From Chloroflexota bacterium (GTDB taxonomy: Bacteria > Chloroflexota > Dormibacteria > Dormibacterales > Dormibacteraceae), in the NCBI GenBank assembly GCA_005880795.1, contig VBGP01000010.1:1-56701 (forward strand): a stretch of 56,701 nt of DNA, read 5' to 3'. Under the pieces are notes generated by a model. It was not told where the DNA came from, ran no database searches, and saw only the letters and a program-made list of their open reading frames with translations. Positions 46,301 to 53,122 of the stretch are shown piece by piece. Made by a program: the position numbers and the translations under genes. Positions within the stretch are counted from its first letter, which is position 1. Every line of letters starts with the position of its first letter.

Positions 46301-47550
46301 TCATCTCAGGCCACGACGGCGGCACCGGCGCGTCGCCGCTGTCTTCGATCAAAAATGCCGGTTCGCCGTGGGAGCTTGGTCTGGCCGAAGCCCAGCAGGT
46401 CCTCGTCGCCAACCGGCTGCGCGAGCGCGTCACGCTTCGCACGGACGGCGGCATCCGCAGCGGGCGCGACATCGTCATCGCCGCAGCGCTTGGAGCGGAG
46501 GAGTTCGGGTTCGGCACCGGCGTGCTGGTTGCGCTGGGCTGCGACATGGCGCGGCAGTGCCACCTCAACACCTGCCCGACCGGAATCGCCACGCAGCGCG
46601 AAGACCTGCGCGCCAAATTCGACGGCCGACCCGAGCACGTCGTCAATTACCTGTTCCTCATCGCCGGAGAGGTCCGCGAACACCTCGCCCGATTGGGTGC
46701 CCGCAGCCTGCAGGAGGTGGTGGGGCGCGTCGAGCTCCTCGAGCAGGTTCCGGGCGCCAGGCTCGACCTCTCGTTTGTCCTCGCCCCCACCGACTCGTCG
46801 TTGCCCCGGCACCGGCTCTGGAGCCGCAACGGGGACGCGCCGGACGCGCCGCCGCCGAGCGGCGACATCGACAACTCGCGAAGGACGCTCGGCGCCTCGT
46901 TGACGACGGGTGACCATCGCGAGTATCGAGGCAGCGCGGGCCAGAGCTTCGGCGCGTTTCTCGACGCCGGCGTCGAGCTGACCCTCGAAGGACAGGCGCA
47001 GGACTATGTCGGCAAAGGCATGGGCGGCGGAGTCATCGCGATCAGACCTTTCGGACAGGACGGCGGGGACGACCCGGTGCTCGCAGGCAACACCATCTGC
47101 TACGGCGCGACGGGTGGGAAGCTCTTCATCGCGGGCCGGGTTGGAGAGCGTTTCTGCGTGCGCAACTCGGGGGCCGTCGCCGTCGTCGAAGGTGCGGGCG
47201 ATCACTTCTGCGAGTACATGACCGGCGGCGTTGCGGTTGCCCTCGGTCAGGTCGGCTGGAACGCAGGCGCCGGGATGACCGGCGGCGTCGCCTACGCGCT
47301 CGAGTTTCGGCAGCTGAACGTCGACAGCGTCGTGGCTCGAGACGTGCCGGAGGAAGACGCCGACGAGCTCAGGGCCCTGGTCGAGGAGCACCTCCGGCGC
47401 ACGGGCAGCCGCAAGGCCGCCGAGATGCTGGCGAGCTGGGACGAGGCGATCGGGCGCTTCCGCCAGATCGTGCCGGTGGCGCCGCCCGAGGCGCAGGCCG
47501 CGGCCGCGCCGCAAGAGGCGGCGGAAACCGCTCCTAAGACCGCGGCATAG
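43306..47550 (+). CDS. gltB: Glutamate synthase large subunit
   Basis: 1414 aa from GTG 43306, slightly shorter than the usual 1480-1520. A 22-residue propeptide precedes Cys23 in AACGMGFVA, the glutaminase nucleophile exposed by cleavage. The glutaminase domain shows FHQRYSTNTMPDW and LAHNGEINTVTGNR. The synthase domain has GSKPGEGGQLPG, HDGGTGASPLSSIKNAG and the [3Fe-4S] cysteines Cys1079, Cys1085 and Cys1090 (CDMARQCHLNTCPTGIATQ), with the 6 and 5 residue spacing of known enzymes. The beta-helix C-terminal domain is complete. It makes glutamate from 2-oxoglutarate and glutamine. The small subunit (gltD) is not adjacent, so the electron partner is encoded elsewhere or differs. Confidence 0.96.
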   Translation: MPPALDSSRLAWPGDLPESRAACGMGFVATPELGHEAVGLGVTALARLAHRGGLDADGKSGDGAGLLIQVPQRLLSGPYAVVALFEWDERARAVVEAAVAGSGMQIYAWRAVPVDPESLGSRARETMPAIWHGLIENPDLDPGEWERRLYLVRRRAEKSADEQGVRMYVASCSSRTLVYKGLMAGTRLADFYLDLHDQACESRLAVFHQRYSTNTMPDWRLAQPFRMLAHNGEINTVTGNRAWMHAREPELEPELRGVIWPEGSDSASLDNALELLVHRGWEVSEALMSLVPEAWEGRGDLAAPVRDFYRYQSIRFEPWDGPAALAFSDGIVVGAALDRNGLRPLRWQRTRDGLVAAASEAGVVSMPPEEVVERGRLGPGQMLLVDTRDGSLLRDADAKERAAARHDYGMLADRVLVPLQRHHVDLEPLEDLPGHHALHGWGFEDVKFVVEVMAESAAEPVYSMGDDIPIAPLGRTPRRVYGYLRQRFAQVTNPAIDPLREKAVMSLRTLLGARRLTLEPEGGTDRELLRRHHPAVPTDGKLLELESPVLGAAELARVLQDATVLDATYAPDETLSGALQRLRREAEEVDGVVALSDRRSGQYRLPVPMALAVGAVHSHLLAAGRRMATDIVAIAGDAVDVHDIACLITIGATAVHPYLAFATVGDEAAPRYRKALEAGLLKVMAKMGISCVTSYRGAEVLEALGLGTEVMEMCFPAVPSRVGGANLSDLEQIARARTGPTPDHGRMRFRKAGEHHAYNPLAVRAAQKAAQTGDVEAYREWRRLSSMGDPQSLRELIQFDDCTRPVPLDEVEPATEIVKRFVSTAMSLGALSPEAHEALAIAMNQVGARSNSGEGGEDPDTYDEMDGVRRGDGRPSPIRRDNKVKQVASARFGVTPKYLKRADELEIKIAQGSKPGEGGQLPGLKVTSLIARLRHAQPGMQLISPPPHHDIYSIEDLAQLIHDLKTVNPRARIGVKLVSEAGVGTIAAGVAKARADYILISGHDGGTGASPLSSIKNAGSPWELGLAEAQQVLVANRLRERVTLRTDGGIRSGRDIVIAAALGAEEFGFGTGVLVALGCDMARQCHLNTCPTGIATQREDLRAKFDGRPEHVVNYLFLIAGEVREHLARLGARSLQEVVGRVELLEQVPGARLDLSFVLAPTDSSLPRHRLWSRNGDAPDAPPPSGDIDNSRRTLGASLTTGDHREYRGSAGQSFGAFLDAGVELTLEGQAQDYVGKGMGGGVIAIRPFGQDGGDDPVLAGNTICYGATGGKLFIAGRVGERFCVRNSGAVAVVEGAGDHFCEYMTGGVAVALGQVGWNAGAGMTGGVAYALEFRQLNVDSVVARDVPEEDADELRALVEEHLRRTGSRKAAEMLASWDEAIGRFRQIVPVAPPEAQAAAAPQEAAETAPKTAA

Positions 47551-47576
47551 CCCAAAGCCAGCACTATGCTGAAACC

Positions 47577-48473
47577 GTGAAGAGGCTTGCGGTGCTCGCG
47601 TTCGTCCTGGCCCTCGTCGCGGGCTGCGGCTCGTTCGGGGCGGCGCAGGCGCACTCCCTCTCCCTCGCCTACAAAGCAGGGGAAACGTACAAGTACAACT
47701 TTCACGCCGCCTTCAAATACACGATCGGTGCCGAGGGCATGTCGGTTCCGCTGGACCTGGACATCACGGCAAAAGAAGGGCTGACAGTGAAGTCGGTCGA
47801 TTCGAGCGGAACCGCCGACGTTGCCATCGCGGTGACCGACATGTCGCTGAAGTCGACTGTGAACGGCACCACCAACACGACGACCACGACGACGACGACC
47901 AACGTGGATATGAAAATCGCGTCCGATGGGCACATCGTCAGCATCAACGGCAGCGCGTTCGGCAACAGCTCGCTGCCGGGTATGACGGGATCCGAAGGCG
48001 GCCTCGTGTCGGCAATCCTGCCGGATAAGCCAGTGAAACCCGGCGACACGTGGTCGAAGAGCTACGACCAGCCCAACCCATTGGGCTCTGGCTCGAGCAA
48101 GGTCACGACGGACAACAAGTACCTCCGCGACGAAAAGGTCGGCAGCGTGGACACCGCAGTGGTGGAGAGCAAGATCAACTCCAGCTTCAACCTCACCATC
48201 GACCTCTCGGCGATGGTCGGCAGCTCCGGGACGTCGCTGATCCCCTCCGGCGGAGCGGCGGCGGGGCTGCAGGGCATCACCATGACCGGGACCTCCATCT
48301 CTGACGTGACCTCATGGATCGACGCCACCGCCCACCGGGTCGTCAAGTCGCACTCCACCGGCCCCCTCGACGCGACGATGTCGTTGAACATGGCCGCCGG
48401 CGCCGCGAATCCCGGGCTGACCGGACCGATCACCCTCAAGGGCACTCAGACGCTGGACATGACCCCTGCCTGA
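47577..48473 (+). CDS. DUF6263-like lipoprotein
   Basis: 298 aa. Lipoprotein signal LAVLAFVLALVAGCGSFG; the Cys is about residue 17. The mature part is a beta-rich fold with LAYKAGETYKYNFHAAFKYT, VKSVDSSGTADVAIAVTDMSLKS, an ILPDKPVKPGDTWSKSYD block and SHSTGPLDATMSLNM near the end. The turn FLPPGGVKVGDTW-like (here LPDKPVKPGDTW) is typical of the DUF6263 family of exported proteins. A run of eight Thr codons (NTTTTTTTTN, about 47876-47901) is a slippage-prone ACC/ACG tract. GTG 47577 is exactly 6 nt after TATGCT (47565-47570), predicting a leaderless mRNA. Function unknown. Confidence 0.7.
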   Translation: MKRLAVLAFVLALVAGCGSFGAAQAHSLSLAYKAGETYKYNFHAAFKYTIGAEGMSVPLDLDITAKEGLTVKSVDSSGTADVAIAVTDMSLKSTVNGTTNTTTTTTTTNVDMKIASDGHIVSINGSAFGNSSLPGMTGSEGGLVSAILPDKPVKPGDTWSKSYDQPNPLGSGSSKVTTDNKYLRDEKVGSVDTAVVESKINSSFNLTIDLSAMVGSSGTSLIPSGGAAAGLQGITMTGTSISDVTSWIDATAHRVVKSHSTGPLDATMSLNMAAGAANPGLTGPITLKGTQTLDMTPA

Positions 48474-49158
48474 CGCCGGCGCGATTCGACAGGCGCTCGA
48501 AGCCGAGCGCAAGGCGGAGCAGGAATTCGTCGAGCGGGCGCGACAGAACGAGTCAGCACCCCGGGGTTGGCCCGCCGCACTGTTGATGTTTCATCTGGGA
48601 ATGTGGAGAGAGCGAATGCGCAACGCGCTCACCGATCTCAGTGAAGGCCGCGAGCCTACGCCACCGCCCGAGAACACCGACGAGGTGAACGACGCGGAGC
48701 TGCCCAACGGAATCGGCACACCGCTCGCCGACGCCGCCGCGCGGTCGGACCACCTGCTCAGCGAGATCATCGAGCTCTACGGACGTGTCGGCGAGCGGAC
48801 CTTCGACTGGTACTCGGCAAAGAACACGACGGAGGCGGTCCTCCGCAACAGCTACTTGCACCCGCGGGTTCATCTCTTCGAGTACTTGCGGGAGAACGGA
48901 GAGCAGGATCCCGCCAACGAGCTCTTCGAGGACATGTTCGCCGACATGCAGGCAGCCGGTGCGCCCCCGATGATCATGACCACGGCGCAGTACAACCTGG
49001 CCTGTGCGCGGTCGCGACAAGGGCGCAAAGATGATGCGCTCACTCTGCTCGAGGACGCCTTGACGGCGCGGCCCGAGATGAGGGAGGCCGCCGCCGAGGA
49101 CCCCGACCTGGAGCCGCTCCGCGACGACCCGCGCTTTCAGGAGCTGATCAAAACCTAG
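48466..49158 (+). CDS. DinB/DfsB-like four-helix protein with C-terminal helical repeat
   Basis: 230 aa if it starts with CTG 48466, which lies 8 bp inside the end of the lipoprotein gene; the next usable canonical codons (TTG/ATG at 48583 on) are inside the conserved helix GWPAALLMFHLGMWRERM and would remove the first helix (IRQALEAERKAEQEFVERARQ). The N-terminal 170 residues look like a DfsB/ClbS/DinB-type bundle. The last 70 residues (TAQYNLACARSRQGRKDDALTLLEDALTARPE and DPDLEPLRDDPRFQEL) are a TPR-like pair. Cytosolic; function unknown, perhaps thiol- or colibactin-type protection by analogy. It ends 11 bp into the convergent Gfo gene. Confidence 0.72.
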   Translation: MPDAGAIRQALEAERKAEQEFVERARQNESAPRGWPAALLMFHLGMWRERMRNALTDLSEGREPTPPPENTDEVNDAELPNGIGTPLADAAARSDHLLSEIIELYGRVGERTFDWYSAKNTTEAVLRNSYLHPRVHLFEYLRENGEQDPANELFEDMFADMQAAGAPPMIMTTAQYNLACARSRQGRKDDALTLLEDALTARPEMREAAAEDPDLEPLRDDPRFQELIKT

Positions 49159-50044
49159 CCGCCTCTCGAATCCGGTCGAGCGTCTTCATGTTTGCGATCG
49201 ACTCGGCGAGCGGGATGGCGATGGGCCGGTCGTTCAGCACGCTGTCGGCGAACGACTCGACCATCAGCCGATACGGACCGATTGGATCATCGAGCAGGTT
49301 GAAGGGGCGATCGCGACGATGCACCCCATCCCGGGCGATCACGGTCACCTCCTGCTCCTCCGGGGACTCGAAGCTGCACCACAGCGAAGCGCTCCGGCCG
49401 CCGTCGAAAGCGAGCAGCGCCGTGGTGGTCAGGTCCACTCCACCCTGCATTCGCGCCGCGGCCATCACGTCGATTGGCTCGCCCATGATCCAGCGCGAGA
49501 CGCTGGCCACATAGCAGCCTACGTCGAGCAGCGCGCCCCCACCAAGGGACGCCTGGAACCGGTAGTCCTCTGGAGCCCGGAGATGAAACCCAAAGGTGGC
49601 GTTCACGTGAAGCGGATCGTGAAGCCCCTCGACGAAATCACGCATCCGCGGATCGAACCGGTACATGAACGCTTCCATCAGACGCTTTCCCGCGCGGTCC
49701 GCTGCCGCCGCCATCTCCTCTGCCTCGACCGCGTTCATCCCGAGCGGCTTCTCGCAGAGCACATGCTTGCCGGCGTCGAGCGCGCGCAGCGTCCATTCCA
49801 GGTGGAGGTTGTTGACGAGGGGGATGTAGACCGCGTCCACGTCGCGCTGCTCGATGAGCTGTTCGTACGAATCGCACAACCGCGCCTCGCGGTATGCACT
49901 GAGCATCGCGCCGGCTCGCTCGGGGGACCTGCTTGCCAGCGCTGCGATGCGGCCGTTGCCTGAGGCGTCGATCGCCGGGAGAACGGCCTTGCCCGCGATC
50001 CACGCCGCACCCAGGATGCCCCATCCGATGCGGCGCGCGGCTAT
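49148..50044 (-). CDS. Gfo/Idh/MocA-type NAD(P)-dependent oxidoreductase
   Basis: 298 aa if translation starts at the ATA at 50044, which overlaps the upstream TAG (ATAG); no ATG, GTG or TTG is close. The next one upstream is GTG 50155, which adds 37 unlike residues. The Rossmann core starts at once: IGWGILGAAWIAGKAVLPAI, IAALASRSPERA, VDAVYIPLVNNLHLEWTLRAL and the family signature GKHVLCEKPLGMNAVEAEEM. The C-terminal alpha/beta domain has EAFMYRFDPRM and VGCYVASVSRWIMGEP. It probably oxidises or reduces a sugar or inositol-like compound with NAD(P). It follows the ThuA-Gfo fusion in one operon. Confidence 0.85.
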   Translation of the reverse strand: MAARRIGWGILGAAWIAGKAVLPAIDASGNGRIAALASRSPERAGAMLSAYREARLCDSYEQLIEQRDVDAVYIPLVNNLHLEWTLRALDAGKHVLCEKPLGMNAVEAEEMAAAADRAGKRLMEAFMYRFDPRMRDFVEGLHDPLHVNATFGFHLRAPEDYRFQASLGGGALLDVGCYVASVSRWIMGEPIDVMAAARMQGGVDLTTTALLAFDGGRSASLWCSFESPEEQEVTVIARDGVHRRDRPFNLLDDPIGPYRLMVESFADSVLNDRPIAIPLAESIANMKTLDRIREAARF

Positions 50045-51651
50045 ATCTCGACCTTGATCTGCGCGCCGCCCTGCGCGATCGATCGGGTCGCGGCTTCCAT
50101 CACCGCCACCGTCCGGCGCGCGTCCTCTGCATTGACCGCAAGGGGCTCGCCCCACGCCAGATGGTCGGCCAGGTTGCGATAGAAGCCGTGCTCGTCGCGT
50201 CGAGGAAGCGTGAGCAGCTCTTCGCCCGTGCCGCTGAACACCATGACCCGCGCCGGAAAATCTGAAGGCACCGGTTCGTTGATCCAGTCGCCGACAACCG
50301 CCCCCTGAGTTCCAAGCAGGTACCACTTGGGCTTGCGCGCGGCGGCGATGTCGGACTGCAGGAAGGTCGCCTGCGCGCCACCCGCAAACGTGAGGTCGAC
50401 GCGCACCTGGTCCGCATTCGTGACGTCATGCCACACCCGCTTGTGCGCGTGGGCCGTGACGGTGCGCACGGTGTCGCCAAACAGCTGAAGGATCCAATCG
50501 AAGTAATGCGAGCCCCAGTCGTAGATCGTCCCTCCGGAGATGGGCTCGTGGCTGTGCCAGAAGTCGCACGGGTGATCGTGGCCGCCGATGAAAGACTCGA
50601 GATAGAAGGGCTCACCGATCCGGCCGGACCGCGCGACCTCGCGCATGGCGAGATAGTCCGGATCCCAGCGCCGGCTCTGAAACACCGTCAGCACGAGTCC
50701 TCGCGCCGCCGCGGCGTCGATCATTCGGTCGACCTCTTCAACATGCAGGCCGAAAGGCTTCTCGCACACCACGTGCTTGCCGGCCTCGAGCGCCGCGAGC
50801 ACAGGATCTGCGTGGGCGCTCGGGGGCGTGCCGACGACGACCAGGCCGACATCCGGATCGCGGAGCATCTCGGCCTGGTGGGCGTGCACGCGAACCGACC
50901 AGTCGCGCGCCGCCGCCTCGCGCCGCTCGGCTGAGAGGTCACAGACTCCAGCCAGTCGCAATCCGCTGGTCGCCGTGATCGATGCGGCGTGCTCGCGGCC
51001 GATGGCGCCGTACCCGAGCAGCCCAACGCCGACTGCCTCGGCCGCCTGCCTGCCTGCCGCGAGAATCAGCAACCGTCCGACAAGTTTTTGGAAGCTGGGG
51101 TCCTGATAGGTCGACGGCTCGTGCCCGAGTCCCAGGTACACGAACCGCCCGGAACCGTAGGCCCGCTCGTAAGCGACGACCTGTTCCGTATACCGCCAGC
51201 TGGCCCGCAGCAACACGTTCGCGTCGAGAGGCGGCCCCTCGGAGAGATAGAGCTCGTCCCGAACTTTCCACTCCGCGTCGATACGTTGCGTGACCGAATG
51301 TCCGGGATCCGGTCTGACGATCAACTCGGTCAGCGGTCCGGGGCCGCTCGGCACCCAACCCGCGAGCTCACGAATCGCGTCTGAGGACGACCATGCCGCA
51401 AGCGTGCCGTGCAGAAGCACGAGGCCGCCGCCAGCGCTGACAAAGTCGCGCAGCTGGGAAGCCTGTTCCGCAGTTATCGGTTCGTCGGTCGCGACGAGGA
51501 CGATCTGCCTGCCGTCAGGAATCTGGGCCATGTCTTCGACACGCACCTCGAAGCGGCTCGCGTCGAAGGACCGCAGCAGTGGTCGCGCCATCCGCGCGTA
51601 GTCGTGCTTCCCAACACCGAACGTCGCGTGGACAGAGATCGCGCGGGTCAA
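50041..51651 (-). CDS. ThuA domain fused to Gfo/Idh/MocA oxidoreductase
   Basis: 536 aa from TTG 51651, directly after the TAG of the upstream glycosyltransferase. Residues 1-205 match the ThuA/trehalose-utilisation fold: VHATFGVGKHDYARMARPLL, GGGLVLLHGTLAAW, DPGHSVTQRID and GSGRFVYLGLGHEPSTYQDP. Residues 210-536 are a full Gfo/Idh/MocA enzyme: VGVGLLGYGAIGREHAASI, VGTPPSAHADPVLAALEAGKH, VCEKPFG, and FHxxH-type DFWHSHEPISGGTIYDWGSHYFDW. Both families work on sugars and 3-keto sugars; a fusion suggests one coupled reaction path. It is the middle gene of a minus-strand operon, with no membrane segment. Confidence 0.92.
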   Translation of the reverse strand: MTRAISVHATFGVGKHDYARMARPLLRSFDASRFEVRVEDMAQIPDGRQIVLVATDEPITAEQASQLRDFVSAGGGLVLLHGTLAAWSSSDAIRELAGWVPSGPGPLTELIVRPDPGHSVTQRIDAEWKVRDELYLSEGPPLDANVLLRASWRYTEQVVAYERAYGSGRFVYLGLGHEPSTYQDPSFQKLVGRLLILAAGRQAAEAVGVGLLGYGAIGREHAASITATSGLRLAGVCDLSAERREAAARDWSVRVHAHQAEMLRDPDVGLVVVGTPPSAHADPVLAALEAGKHVVCEKPFGLHVEEVDRMIDAAAARGLVLTVFQSRRWDPDYLAMREVARSGRIGEPFYLESFIGGHDHPCDFWHSHEPISGGTIYDWGSHYFDWILQLFGDTVRTVTAHAHKRVWHDVTNADQVRVDLTFAGGAQATFLQSDIAAARKPKWYLLGTQGAVVGDWINEPVPSDFPARVMVFSGTGEELLTLPRRDEHGFYRNLADHLAWGEPLAVNAEDARRTVAVMEAATRSIAQGGAQIKVEI

Positions 51652-52797
51652 CTAGGCCGCCTTTTCCTCAGACGTGTGGGCGATCCGCCGCAGGATGTCG
51701 AGGGTGCGCTCTGCGGCATTCGCCCACGTATAACCCCGGGCGCGCCTCATCCCTTCCTCCCCCAGCTTCTTGCGCAATCCCTCATCGGCCAGCAATCGCT
51801 CGAGCGCTCCCGCGATGGCAGACGCGTCCTCGGCATTCACCGAGATGGCCGCCCCCAGCGCAAGCTCGGGCAGCGCGCCCGCCCCGCCGACGACGGCGGG
51901 CACCCCGCGGGCCATGGCCTCCAGCAGCGGCAGGCCGAATCCCTCATAGAGGGACGGGAACGCGAGCACCGACGCGGACTGATAGAGCGCCGCGAGCGTG
52001 GGCTCGTCGACGTGACCGAGATAGCGGACCCCAGGCTCCGACGCGATCCGCTGAACCATGTCCCCGTAAGCCCATCCAGGCCGCCCAGCGATGACGAGCT
52101 GGGGCACGCCGGGACGTCCGTTGATGATGAAGGGGAGCGCCCCGTGGCGGCCGCGAAGCTGCCGGTATGCGGCCAGGAGCCGGGGGTAGTTCTTGCGCGG
52201 CTCGACCGTCCCGACGGCCAGGATGAATCCGGGCTCCACGCCCTCGGGCAGCGTACCCGCCGCGATTTCCTGGGGTAATCCCTCCGGGATCACCTGCACC
52301 TTCTGCTCGAGTCCGGGGATGCGATAGAGCTGCATCAGGTCGCGACGGGTGGACTCGGATGGGACGAGGACGGCGGGAGAGTGGCGCAATGCCTGCGGTA
52401 GGACGGCCCGGAAGTAAAGGCGCTGCTGCCACGGCACCTCGGATTGGCGGACCCGGAACGCGAGGTCGTGGACGAAGATCGCCGCCGGCGGAGCCCCGGG
52501 GCGGCGAAAAGGCGGGCTGGGCCAATACGGATAAAGGATGGCGTCGCACTCGAGCTGGGGCTCGACGGTGGGCAGCCAGCGCGACTTAAGGACGAGCTCG
52601 TGGCGGTACGGCGCCAGCACCGCCTCACAATCGAGGTCCTGGAGCGCCGGCGGGCGCTCCCGGCTGCAGAGGAGAACGAACTGATCGGCCGGCCGACCCG
52701 CCGCGACCAGCGCGCGGGAGAGCTCGACCGCAACGGTGAGCATGCCCACCCGCTGGGGCCGCCAGCAGGCGGTCACATCGATCGCAAATCGGGCCAC
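51652..52797 (-). CDS. Glycosyltransferase family 4 (GT-B)
   Basis: 381 aa from GTG 52797, which sits exactly 6 nt after TACATT (52804-52809). N-terminal donor-independent half: FAIDVTACWRPQRVGMLTVAVEL and a conserved FVHDLAFRV; C-terminal half with the family motifs GFILAVGTVEPRKNYPRLL, RYLGHVDEPTLAALYQSAS and VLAFPSLYEGFGLPLLEAMARGVPAV, where the E-x7-E pair binds the nucleotide sugar. It adds a sugar to a growing polysaccharide or lipid-linked chain, in the cytosol or at the membrane. It leads the operon with the ThuA-Gfo fusion and the second Gfo/Idh/MocA gene; these may make or remodel its sugar donor. Confidence 0.93.
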   Translation of the reverse strand: MARFAIDVTACWRPQRVGMLTVAVELSRALVAAGRPADQFVLLCSRERPPALQDLDCEAVLAPYRHELVLKSRWLPTVEPQLECDAILYPYWPSPPFRRPGAPPAAIFVHDLAFRVRQSEVPWQQRLYFRAVLPQALRHSPAVLVPSESTRRDLMQLYRIPGLEQKVQVIPEGLPQEIAAGTLPEGVEPGFILAVGTVEPRKNYPRLLAAYRQLRGRHGALPFIINGRPGVPQLVIAGRPGWAYGDMVQRIASEPGVRYLGHVDEPTLAALYQSASVLAFPSLYEGFGLPLLEAMARGVPAVVGGAGALPELALGAAISVNAEDASAIAGALERLLADEGLRKKLGEEGMRRARGYTWANAAERTLDILRRIAHTSEEKAA

Positions 52798-52817
52798 ACA
52801 GAGAATGTAAGAGAGCG

Positions 52818-53032
52818 GACAAGTCCCCCGCGCGCGCATGACCGGTTGGGGGTAACATGGATTTTGGCGCTGGTTTTGGCGCCTGAGCTAACCCTCCCTC
52901 CTTTCTGAAGGTCCTCTGCCCCCCGGTGGAGGGCCTTCTCCACGTATGTGAGGGAACCCAGAGGCCCTCTCATTGCGCGCGCGACTCCGCCGCAGGCACT
53001 GCTCTCTTTCCGGTATACGGTTGGGACTTGTC
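52818..53032. ncRNA. Possible structured RNA in a 325-bp gene-free gap (strand unknown)
   Basis: The gap 52798-53122 has no credible gene but contains nested complementary segments: P1 GACAAGTCCC (52818-52827) with GGGACTTGTC (53023-53032), P2 CGCGCGCGC (52829-52837) with GCGCGCGCG (52975-52983, low complexity), P3 GGTCCTCTG (52910-52918) with CAGAGGCCC (52959-52967, one mismatch), P4 GTGGAG (52926-52931) with CTCCAC (52938-52943). Rod-like nesting over about 215 nt resembles a 6S-type RNA, though no conserved 6S, RNase P, tmRNA or SRP motif is seen. A regulatory leader is the main alternative. Confidence 0.35.
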
Positions 53033-53081
53033 TAAGTAGCCCTCCGCGTGCACCGCCTGGGTGCAAGAGGGGACGCGGGTT

Positions 53082-53104
53082 GCGGCCGGGGGACCCCCGG
53101 CCGC
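53082..53104 (-). terminator. Strong GC hairpin downstream of the Ser/Thr kinase gene
   Basis: GCGGCCGGGGG and CCCCCGGCCGC form a perfect 11-bp inverted repeat around one A, 19 bp after the kinase stop codon on the minus strand. It has no T-run, so it is a hairpin-type or factor-assisted end of the three-gene signalling operon. A second small hairpin (TGCACC/GGTGCA, 53049-53066) lies beyond it. Confidence 0.6.
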
Positions 53105-53122
53105 CAGAGAAACGCTAGTGAG

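Noticed and set aside
52856-52885. Nine-codon leader-peptide frame (MDFGAGFGA) after a G-rich stretch
   Set aside because: No gene follows on the plus strand, so peptide-controlled attenuation makes no sense; probably chance within the structured gap.
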